Shown one piece after another: positions 5,846-11,546 of a stretch of DNA of 11,546 nucleotides; the first letter of the stretch is position 1, and every line of letters begins with the position of its first letter. The DNA lies in the NCBI GenBank assembly GCA_003694905.1, contig RFJM01000217.1, positions 1-11,546 on the forward strand. Direction: 5' to 3'. The notes under the pieces were generated by a model. The model did not search any database. It was not told the origin of the DNA and was given only the letters and a program-made list of their open reading frames with translations. The DNA is from Caldilineae bacterium. Its GTDB lineage: Bacteria; Chloroflexota; Anaerolineae; J102. The position numbers were made by a program, and so were the translations under genes.

Positions 5846-7351
5846 ATGGTAGTCGGTCTTGACGAGTTCACCCGGCAGCTAAAAGAACAAATTCAACACT
5901 TCGAAGCGCCTGCTCGCATGGTGGATGTGGGCACGGTCGTGGAGGTGGGTGATGGTATCGCCCGCATCAGCGGCCTGCAGAACGCTATGGCCAGCGAGCT
6001 GGTCGAATTCCCGAACGGCGTTTTGGGTGTGGCCCTCAACCTGGATGAAGACACCGTTGGTGCCATCATCATGGGCGACTACAGCGATATCCAGGAAGGA
6101 GACCTGGTGCGCAGTACGGGACGTATTGCCTCGGTGCCTGTGGGCGATGCGCTCATTGGCCGCGTGATCAACGCCGTGGGGCAGCCTATCGACGGCAAGG
6201 GCCCTATCGAGAGTGAGAAATACCGGCCGGTGGAACGTATTGCTCCCAATGTGGTCACGCGCAAGAGCGTGGATACACCGGTGCAAACGGGCATCAAGGC
6301 GATCGATGCGATGATCCCCATCGGACGCGGTCAGCGTGAGCTGATCATCGGTGACCGCCAGACGGGTAAAACCGCTGTTGCCGTCGACACCATTATCAAT
6401 CAGAAAGGCCAGGATCTCATCTGCATCTATGTGGCCATCGGTCAGAAGCGCTCCAGTGTGGCACAGGTGGTGGCGACACTGGAGAAGTACGGCGCCATGG
6501 AGCACACCATTGTCGTAGCGGCCACGGCCTCGGAGCCGGCAGCGCTGCAGTATCTGGCTCCCTACGCGGGTTGTGCTATCGGCGAGGAGTTCATGGAACA
6601 GGGTCGCGACGCGCTGATCGTCTATGATGATCTCAGCAAGCATGCCTGGGCCTACCGCCAGGTATCGCTGCTGTTGCGCCGCCCGCCCGGCCGTGAGGCG
6701 TATCCGGGCGATGTGTTCTATCTGCATAGTCGTCTGCTCGAGCGTGCGGCCAAGCTTTCGGAAGAGTACGGTGGCGGTTCGCTGACGGCGTTGCCTATCA
6801 TCGAGACGCAGGCTGGCGACGTTTCGGCCTATATCCCCACCAACGTGATCTCCATCACCGACGGGCAGATCTACCTGGAGGCGGACCTCTTCTACGCAGG
6901 TATTCGCCCGGCTTTGAATGTGGGTCTGTCGGTGTCGCGCGTGGGGTCATCGGCGCAGACGAAGGCGATGAAGCAGGTGGCCGGCCGCATGAAGCTGGAA
7001 CTGGCCCAGGGTCGCGAGCTGGCTGCGTTCGCCCAATTCGGGTCGGATCTGGATAAGGCGACACAGCGACAGCTGGATCGCTTCCAGCGCCTTACGCAGT
7101 TGCTCAAGCAGCCGCAGTATCAGCCGGTATCGCTGGCCAATCAGGTGATGGTGATCTACGCCGGTACTCACGGCTACATCGACGACATCGAGATAGATCG
7201 CATCCCCGAGTGGGAGCAGAAGTTCTATCAGTTCATGGCCACGAATTATCCGGAGATCGGTAACACGATCGAGCGCGAGAAGCAGCTGTCCGAGCAAACC
7301 GAGGATAGTCTTAAGCTGGCCATTAGCGAGTTCAATAAACAATTCGTCTGA
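5846..7351 (+). CDS. atpA: ATP synthase F1 subunit alpha
   Basis: A 501-aa non-catalytic nucleotide-binding subunit of the alpha3beta3 head. The N-terminal beta barrel contains GTVVEVGDGIARISGL (29-44). The P-loop is GDRQTGKT (169-176), with Lys175 at the same number as in E. coli. YDDLSKHAWAYRQ (260-272) is the Walker B region; the usual 'LSKQA' here reads LSKHA, a mild substitution. LLLRRPPGREAYPGD (275-289) and ALPIIETQAGDVSAYIP (315-331) are typical. Arg365 in SVSRVGSSAQTK is the arginine finger reaching the catalytic site of beta. The AGGAGA ribosome site (5835-5840, preceded by T) stands 5 nt before the ATG. A TATATT sequence (5827-5832) in the upstream gap resembles a -10 box but has no -35 partner, so an internal promoter is not claimed. 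Confidence 0.98.
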   Translation: MVVGLDEFTRQLKEQIQHFEAPARMVDVGTVVEVGDGIARISGLQNAMASELVEFPNGVLGVALNLDEDTVGAIIMGDYSDIQEGDLVRSTGRIASVPVGDALIGRVINAVGQPIDGKGPIESEKYRPVERIAPNVVTRKSVDTPVQTGIKAIDAMIPIGRGQRELIIGDRQTGKTAVAVDTIINQKGQDLICIYVAIGQKRSSVAQVVATLEKYGAMEHTIVVAATASEPAALQYLAPYAGCAIGEEFMEQGRDALIVYDDLSKHAWAYRQVSLLLRRPPGREAYPGDVFYLHSRLLERAAKLSEEYGGGSLTALPIIETQAGDVSAYIPTNVISITDGQIYLEADLFYAGIRPALNVGLSVSRVGSSAQTKAMKQVAGRMKLELAQGRELAAFAQFGSDLDKATQRQLDRFQRLTQLLKQPQYQPVSLANQVMVIYAGTHGYIDDIEIDRIPEWEQKFYQFMATNYPEIGNTIEREKQLSEQTEDSLKLAISEFNKQFV

Positions 7352-7376
7352 GCGATTCTGTTCGACGAAGGTTTCT

Positions 7377-7383
7377 GAGAGGA
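7377..7383 (+). promoter_or_regulatory. Ribosome binding site deciding the TTG start of atpG
   Basis: GAGAGGA ends 7 nt before the TTG at 7391. The 13-nt block TGAGAGGATAGTA around it (7376-7388) recurs exactly before mreB (10429-10441). Confidence 0.7.
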
Positions 7384-7390
7384 TAGTAGC

Positions 7391-8317
7391 TTGGCTACCG
7401 AACGCGACATCAAACGCCGTATCCGCAGTGTCAAGAATATCTCGCAGGTGACCCGCGCTATGGAGGCTGTTTCGGCATCCAAGATGCGGCGGGCCCAGGC
7501 GCAGGTGGAGGCGACGCGCCCCTACGCCCGCAAGGCGCATGAGGTGCTGGCCTTTCTCTCCCACTTGCGCAGTACCCAGGCGGCGGAACAGCCGCTGCTG
7601 CAGGCTCGTGAGATCAAGCGTGTCGCCCTTCTGCTGATTACGGCAGATCGCGGGCTGGCGGGCGGTCTGAACAGCAATATGATCCGCGTGGCGGCCCACC
7701 ATATTCAGCAATGGCAGCGCGAGGGCAAAGAGGTGGAGCTGGTGACGGTGGGCCGAAAGGGACGCGATTGGATGCGCCGTTATGGTCCTCCCATTCGCGC
7801 GGAGTTTACCGGTATCGGCGATCGACCTTCGAGTTCCGTGCTGGCGAAGGTGGATGAGAGGGCCCATAGTAAGGCCTCGTCGGTGGGACCGATTGCGCGC
7901 ATCGTGATCGAGGATTTTGTCAATGAGCGGTACGATGCGGTGTATATCGGCTACACGCGTTTCTACAATACGATTCGACAGGAACCACAGGTGGTGCAGC
8001 TCTTGCCTATCGAGATCATCGAGGAAGAAGAGGCGCTGCCGGCAAATATGGCAGCCGACTATATCTTCGAACCCGATGCTCCGACGGTGTTGAATCAGGT
8101 GTTGTACAGCTTCACCGAGGTTCAAATCCTGCAGGCTCTCTACGAAGCGATTGCCAGCGAGCATTCGGCACGCATGGTGGCGATGCGCAATGCCACGGAT
8201 GCGGCCGAAGAGCTGATCGGCGATCTGACGCTCACCTATAACAAGGCCCGACAACAGTCGATTACCATGGCCTTGCTCGATATCAGCGGCGCGGTCAATG
8301 CCGTGCAAGCAAGATAA
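7391..8317 (+). CDS. atpG: ATP synthase F1 subunit gamma (central shaft)
   Basis: A 308-aa rotor shaft subunit whose N- and C-terminal helices form the coiled coil inside alpha3beta3. It starts with TTG: the protein from there reads MATERDIKRRIRSVKNISQ, the family's normal opening, and an in-place ribosome site supports it. Conserved segments are TRAMEAVSASKMRRAQ (21-36), LLITADRGLAGGLNSN (80-95) and a C-terminal block beginning EHSARMVAMRNATDAAEE. It ends ITMALLDISGAVNAV. It is about 20 residues longer than the E. coli protein. The extra length seems to lie in the middle domain (around DRPSSSVLAKVDERAHSK). It lacks the cysteine-containing regulatory insert of chloroplast gamma. A 70-nt gap with a strong hairpin separates it from atpD. 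Confidence 0.96.
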   Translation: MATERDIKRRIRSVKNISQVTRAMEAVSASKMRRAQAQVEATRPYARKAHEVLAFLSHLRSTQAAEQPLLQAREIKRVALLLITADRGLAGGLNSNMIRVAAHHIQQWQREGKEVELVTVGRKGRDWMRRYGPPIRAEFTGIGDRPSSSVLAKVDERAHSKASSVGPIARIVIEDFVNERYDAVYIGYTRFYNTIRQEPQVVQLLPIEIIEEEEALPANMAADYIFEPDAPTVLNQVLYSFTEVQILQALYEAIASEHSARMVAMRNATDAAEELIGDLTLTYNKARQQSITMALLDISGAVNAVQAR

Positions 8318-8329
8318 TGTCAAAATCAT

Positions 8330-8369
8330 GGGCCGGACCACCGTCCTCGTAAGGGATGGTGGCAGGCCC
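8330..8369 (+). promoter_or_regulatory. Strong intercistronic hairpin between atpG and atpD
   Basis: GGGCC (8330-8334) pairs with GGCCC (8365-8369). After a small internal loop (GGA opposite CA), CCACCGTCCT (8338-8347) pairs with GGGATGGTGG (8353-8362) including two G-U pairs, closing a 5-nt loop CGTAA. That gives 15 base pairs in all. It starts 12 nt after the atpG stop and ends 3 nt before the atpD Shine-Dalgarno. No U tract follows and the operon continues, so it is not a terminator. A role in mRNA processing, stability or atpD translation is inference. Confidence 0.65.
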
Positions 8370-8372
8370 AGT

Positions 8373-8378
8373 TGGAGG
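8373..8378 (+). promoter_or_regulatory. Ribosome binding site deciding the atpD start
   Basis: TGGAGG sits 9 nt before the ATG at 8388. It favours that start over the in-frame ATG at 8298, which lies inside atpG and would add 30 unconserved residues encoded by the hairpin region. Confidence 0.75.
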
Positions 8379-8387
8379 TTCAACTGG

Positions 8388-9809
8388 ATGAGCACGAACG
8401 GAAATAAGGAAAAAGTCACAGGACGTATTATCCGGGTGGTGGGCCCCGTGGTCGACTGCGAGTTCCCGGAAGGCCAACTCCCCGATATTTTCGACGCGGT
8501 GGAAATCCCTCTGGAGGGCGGCGGCGTACTGGTTTGTGAAGTGCAGCAACTGCTGGGTAACGAACGGGTACGTACGGTGGCCATGTCCTCTACGGACGGC
8601 CTGCGCCGCGGCATGGAGGCCATCGCCACGGGTGGGCCTATTACGGTGCCCGTAGGACCGGGTACTCTTGGCCGCATCTTCGATGTGACGGGCAATCCCA
8701 TCGACAATCTGGGGGATGTGGAAGCAGAGACGTACTATCCCATCCATCGCGAGGCCCCCGCGTTCGAAGAACAATCGACTAAGGCCGAGATGTTCGAGAC
8801 GGGCATCAAGGTGATTGACCTGATTGCGCCCTTTACCAAGGGCGGTAAGACGGGGGTGTTCGGCGGTGCCGGTGTGGGCAAGACGGTGATCATCCAGGAG
8901 TTGATCCGGAATGTGGCCGAAGAACATGCCGGCTATTCGGTGTTCGCAGGAGTGGGCGAGCGCAGCCGCGAAGGGAATGACCTCTGGCACGAGATGAAGG
9001 AATCGGGGGTGCTGCCCTCTACGGTCATGGTGTTCGGCCAGATGAACGAGCCGCCGGGTGCGCGCCTGCGTGTGGGGCTCACGGCAGTGACGATGGCCGA
9101 GTATTTCCGCGACGAAGGTCGCGATGTACTGCTCTTTATCGATAATATCTTCCGTTTTGTGCAGGCCGGCTCCGAGGTTTCGGCGCTGTTGGGCCGTCTA
9201 CCCAGCGCGGTGGGGTATCAGCCGAATCTGGGTACGGACATGGGTGAGCTGCAGGAACGGATTACCTCGACCAAACGCGGTTCGATTACTTCGATGCAGG
9301 CCATCTATGTCCCTGCGGACGACTATACGGATCCCGCTCCTGCTACGACGTTCGCCCACCTGGATGCAACGATCTCGCTAGAACGGGCGCTGGCCGAGCA
9401 GGCGCTGTATCCCGCCATCGATCCGCTGGCTTCGACCAGCCGTATCCTCGACCCGAATATCATCGGCGAGGAGCATTACCAGGTGGCGCGCGGGGTTCAG
9501 CAAGCCTTGCAGCGCTATAAGGACCTTCAGGATATCATCGCCATTCTCGGTGTCGAGGAGCTGAGTGAAGAGGATAAGCTGACGGTAGCGAGGGCTCGTA
9601 AGATTCAGCGCTTCCTCACGCAGCCTTTCTTTGTGGCCGAGGTATTTACCGGTCAGCCTGGCCGCTATGTGAAGGTCGAAGATACGGTGCGCGGGTTCAA
9701 GGAAATCCTCGAAGGGAAGCACGACGATCTGCCTGAAGCCGCCTTCTACATGGTCGGTACCATCGAAGAGGCGGTGGAGAAGGCCGCACGCATTCGTGCT
9801 CAGGCGTAG
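8388..9809 (+). CDS. atpD: ATP synthase F1 subunit beta (catalytic)
   Basis: A 473-aa catalytic subunit that makes ATP from ADP and phosphate. The N-terminal barrel contains GRIIRVVGPVVDCEFP (12-27). The P-loop is GGAGVGKT (159-166, Lys165). The catalytic Glu191 and Arg192 lie in GVGERSREGNDL (188-199). Walker B is LLFIDNIFRF (248-257), and AIYVPADDYTDPAPATTFAHLD (305-326) is the usual nucleotide-site segment. The DELSEED lever, which touches gamma and epsilon, reads EELSEED (390-396), a conservative Asp to Glu change. The start at 8388 is chosen from the ribosome site and because the conserved protein begins there; an upstream in-frame ATG at 8298 overlaps atpG. Length is typical. Only 9 nt separate it from atpC. 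Confidence 0.98.
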   Translation: MSTNGNKEKVTGRIIRVVGPVVDCEFPEGQLPDIFDAVEIPLEGGGVLVCEVQQLLGNERVRTVAMSSTDGLRRGMEAIATGGPITVPVGPGTLGRIFDVTGNPIDNLGDVEAETYYPIHREAPAFEEQSTKAEMFETGIKVIDLIAPFTKGGKTGVFGGAGVGKTVIIQELIRNVAEEHAGYSVFAGVGERSREGNDLWHEMKESGVLPSTVMVFGQMNEPPGARLRVGLTAVTMAEYFRDEGRDVLLFIDNIFRFVQAGSEVSALLGRLPSAVGYQPNLGTDMGELQERITSTKRGSITSMQAIYVPADDYTDPAPATTFAHLDATISLERALAEQALYPAIDPLASTSRILDPNIIGEEHYQVARGVQQALQRYKDLQDIIAILGVEELSEEDKLTVARARKIQRFLTQPFFVAEVFTGQPGRYVKVEDTVRGFKEILEGKHDDLPEAAFYMVGTIEEAVEKAARIRAQA

Positions 9810-9818
9810 GTTTGGCTT

Positions 9819-10295
9819 ATGTCCACTCTGCGATTCGAGTTCGTAGCTCAAGATCACATTGTTTTCGAAGGCGATGTCAATATGGTACTGATCCCCGGAG
9901 CTGACGGGGTCATTGGGGTGCTGCCTAAGCACGCGCCCCTGATGGCTGTGGTCGAACCGGGTGAGGTTATGGTGCGCATCGAAGGAGAGGAGGACCGCTA
10001 TTTCGCCGTGGGCGGTGGCTTTGTGGAGGTACGCCCGGATAAGGTGGTGCTGGTCGCGCGCTCCGGCGAGTCGGTCGAAGAGATCGATGCTGCTCGCGCC
10101 GAGGCCGCACTGCGCCGCGCCCAGGAGTATCTGGCCAGCCCCGAACGAGATCGCGATGTGGACCGTCGGGTGGCGATGGAGGCCGCGTTGCGGCGCTCGC
10201 GCGTGCGTTTGGATCTGGTGCGACGACGTCGCGGGGGCCGTCGCGCTGCAGAACGGCCCTATCGCCCCGGCGGTGCAGAGGAAGAGGAGTCCTGA
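9819..10295 (+). CDS. atpC: ATP synthase F1 subunit epsilon, with Arg-rich C-terminal tail
   Basis: A 158-aa rotor subunit that binds gamma and the c-ring and can inhibit ATP hydrolysis through its C-terminal helices. The N-terminal beta sandwich (about 1-85) has the typical GADGVIGVLPKHAPLM (27-42) and YFAVGGGFVEV (61-71). The helical domain carries IDAARA (89-94), which matches the I(L)DxxRA ATP-binding motif described in Bacillus epsilon, followed by Arg99, Arg100 and further arginines. The family usually ends near residue 135-140. Here a low-complexity tail (RRRRGGRRAAERPYRP, then an acidic end) adds about 20 residues. The ribosome site is weak and overlaps the atpD stop, suggesting coupled translation. 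A terminator follows, so this is the last gene of the operon. Confidence 0.95.
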   Translation: MSTLRFEFVAQDHIVFEGDVNMVLIPGADGVIGVLPKHAPLMAVVEPGEVMVRIEGEEDRYFAVGGGFVEVRPDKVVLVARSGESVEEIDAARAEAALRRAQEYLASPERDRDVDRRVAMEAALRRSRVRLDLVRRRRGGRRAAERPYRPGGAEEEES

Positions 10296-10322
10296 CGTTT
10301 GGCCCATCCACACCTCCAACGA

Positions 10323-10359
10323 AGGCCGGGCGTTTCCCTGAACGTCCGGCTTCTTGTGT
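10323..10359 (+). terminator. Rho-independent terminator of the atp operon
   Basis: GCCGGGCGTT (10325-10334) pairs with AACGTCCGGC (10341-10350) over 10 bp with one G-U pair, and the stem can be extended by two weaker pairs. The loop is TCCCTG. TTCTTGTGT, moderately U-rich, follows directly. The position 28 nt after the atpC stop fits the end of the operon. Confidence 0.75.
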
Positions 10360-10374
10360 ACGAGGGATCGCGGA

Positions 10375-10404
10375 TTTCTTTTCCTAACTGCTGTGCACTA
10401 TAAT
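10375..10404 (+). promoter_or_regulatory. Candidate promoter of mreB
   Basis: A perfect TATAAT stands at 10399-10404, after the terminator and about 40 nt before the mreB start. A pyrimidine-rich TTTCTTTTC (10375-10383) lies at the -35 distance but matches TTGACA poorly. No extended -10 TG is present. Confidence 0.5.
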
Positions 10405-10444
10405 CCTGCCACCGTTCTTTATCCCGAGTGAGAGGATAGTATTC

Positions 10445-11449
10445 ATGTTTGAGAAACAGATCGGAATCGACCTCGGAACTGTCAATGTCCTGGTCTATGT
10501 ACGCGGCCGAGGCGTGGTTTTACAAGAGCCTAGTGTGGTGGCTATTGCCCAGCGCGATAACAAGATCGTGGCCGTGGGTGCAGAAGCAGCAGAGATGATC
10601 GGCCGCGTGCCCGAGAGTATCGAGGTGGCACGACCGGTCAGGGACGGGGTCATCGCCGACTATATGGTCACGGAGGCGATGCTGCGCCATTTCATCCGCA
10701 AGGTGATCGGCCGGAATCCCTTGCTGCGCCCCCAGGTGATGATGAGTGCTCCCAAGGGGGTGACAAGCGTGGAACGCCGCGCGGTCTACGATGCAGCGCT
10801 GCAGGCCGGTGCAAAGGAGGCATATCTGATTCCGGAGCCTCTGGCCGCGGCGATGGGGGCCGGGCTGCCGGTGAATACGCCGACAGGGAATATGGTGGTG
10901 GATATCGGCGGCGGTACGAGCGAGGCGGCCGTGGTGTCGATGAACGATATTGTGGTGTGGAGTAGTGTACGTGTGGCAGGGAATCGCATTGATCAGGCTA
11001 TCATCGCCTATATTCGCCGCAAGTACAATGTGGTCATTGGCGAGCAGACGGCCGAAGAGCTGAAGATCCAGATCGGGTCTGCACTGCCCCTGGAAGATGT
11101 GTTGACCATGGAGATACGAGGGCGAGACCAGGTGACCGGCTTGCCGAAGACGATTACGGTGACGTCGGATGAGGTGACCGAGGCCATCTCAGATCCGTTG
11201 CAGGCGATCGTGGGCGCGGTGCGCCAGACGTTGGAGAAGACGCCGCCGGAACTGGCTTCGGACATAATCGACCGGGGGATGATCTTGACAGGGGGAGGGG
11301 CTCAGCTGCGCAATATCGATGAGTTGCTGACGCGCGAGACACATGTGCCCTGCTTCGTGGCGGAGTATCCTATTGCCTGTGTGGCTATCGGCGCGGGTCG
11401 GGCGCTGGCGAATCTGGAAGTGATGCGGCGGTTCCTGCCGCAGATCTAG
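10445..11449 (+). CDS. mreB: Rod-shape-determining actin homologue MreB/Mbl
   Basis: A 334-aa bacterial actin that polymerises on the inner face of the membrane and guides the cell-wall elongation machinery. The phosphate-1 loop is GIDLGTVNVLVYVRG (7-21), where the more usual 'TANT' reads TVNV. The catalytic Glu131 lies in LIPEPLAAAMGAGLPV (128-143). The phosphate-2 loop is VVDIGGGTSEAAVVS (151-165, Asp153). The adenosine loop is LTGGGAQLRNID (281-292). The length is normal. The ATG at 10445 has AGAGGA (10431-10436) 8 nt upstream. Neither mreC nor mreD follows within the remaining 97 nt, so it may be a stand-alone gene with its own promoter. It cannot be separated from the Mbl paralogue by eye; the position near atpC recalls mbl in Firmicutes. 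Confidence 0.95.
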   Translation: MFEKQIGIDLGTVNVLVYVRGRGVVLQEPSVVAIAQRDNKIVAVGAEAAEMIGRVPESIEVARPVRDGVIADYMVTEAMLRHFIRKVIGRNPLLRPQVMMSAPKGVTSVERRAVYDAALQAGAKEAYLIPEPLAAAMGAGLPVNTPTGNMVVDIGGGTSEAAVVSMNDIVVWSSVRVAGNRIDQAIIAYIRRKYNVVIGEQTAEELKIQIGSALPLEDVLTMEIRGRDQVTGLPKTITVTSDEVTEAISDPLQAIVGAVRQTLEKTPPELASDIIDRGMILTGGGAQLRNIDELLTRETHVPCFVAEYPIACVAIGAGRALANLEVMRRFLPQI

Positions 11450-11472
11450 CGCGGACAGCCGCGCGCGGGCCG

Positions 11473-11506
11473 GCGCCCGCACGGGCTACCGCCCGTGCAA
11501 CGGCGC
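11473..11506. repeat. GC-rich perfect palindrome after mreB
   Basis: GCACGGGC (11479-11486) and GCCCGTGC (11491-11498) form a perfect 8-bp stem with loop TACC. An outer GCGCC (11473-11477) and GGCGC (11502-11506) extend it past small unpaired bases. No U tract follows. It lies 23 nt after the mreB stop in a very GC-rich stretch unlike the coding DNA. It may be a dispersed palindromic repeat or a structural 3' end for the mreB mRNA. Confidence 0.5.
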
Positions 11507-11546
11507 TGCGCCCCCCAGGGGCCGCGGTGCAGACAAGGTGTCAGGC

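Noticed and set aside
8298..8387. N-terminal extension of atpD from the ATG at 8298
   Set aside because: It overlaps atpG, lacks a ribosome site, encodes the hairpin region, and is absent from the usual beta subunit; 8388 has a good ribosome site.
6947..8707. Antisense open frame of 586 codons across atpA, atpG and atpD
   Set aside because: It runs opposite to three strongly conserved genes, shows no recognisable domain, and is explained by codon bias in GC-rich DNA leaving the opposite strand free of stops.
9961..10341. Overlapping forward frame inside atpC
   Set aside because: Trp/Arg-rich out-of-frame translation of a conserved gene, without a ribosome site.
1..11546. Mobile element, phage, CRISPR or defence system
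   Set aside because: No transposase, integrase, spacer-repeat array, nuclease or toxin-like gene is seen; all genes are co-directional and mostly housekeeping.

Overview
The window is a housekeeping stretch of a bacterial chromosome, moderately GC-rich, with every gene on the + strand. Its core is a complete F-type ATP synthase operon in the classical order atpZ/I-B-E-F-H-A-G-D-C. The lineage is probably Chloroflexota (Anaerolineae/Caldilineae-like). I infer this from the long subunit a with an N-terminal hydrophobic extension and a large insert before its fourth membrane segment, and from the general look of the subunits. No rRNA or other phylogenetic marker is present, so this is a moderate-confidence guess.

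Region 1 (1-2883) is a metabolic cluster. It holds the 3' part of a short-chain dehydrogenase/reductase (N-terminus outside the window) and an enoyl-CoA hydratase with both catalytic glutamates. These are followed by a peroxiredoxin-fold protein that has lost its peroxidatic cysteine and a tandem-VOC (glyoxalase-fold) protein. The last three are 1 nt apart or overlapping, so they are probably one transcript. Reductase plus hydratase suggests acyl-CoA/fatty-acid-type chemistry. The last two proteins look non-catalytic or divergent.

Region 2 (2884-3073) is the control region of the atp operon. It has a possible weak hairpin terminator, a promoter-like pair TTGCAC-17-TATACT, and a leader with mutually exclusive short hairpins just before the first ribosome binding site.

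Region 3 (3074-10295) is the atp operon. The Fo genes are atpB (GTG start), atpE and atpF. The F1 genes are atpH, atpA, atpG (TTG start), atpD and atpC. The c-ring site looks proton-type. A strong 40-nt hairpin lies between atpG and atpD, directly before the atpD Shine-Dalgarno. Subunit epsilon has an ATP-sensor-like motif and an unusual Arg-rich tail. A hairpin terminator at 10323-10359 ends the operon.

Region 4 (10360-11546) has a perfect TATAAT box, mreB, and a GC-rich palindrome after it that may be a dispersed repeat or structural terminator. No gap over 300 bases lacks a gene. I see no tRNA, rRNA, CRISPR array, insertion sequence or phage gene. I found no convincing novel multi-gene system. 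The most interesting items are the cysteine-less peroxiredoxin-like protein in its operon, the atpG-atpD hairpin and the insert in subunit a.
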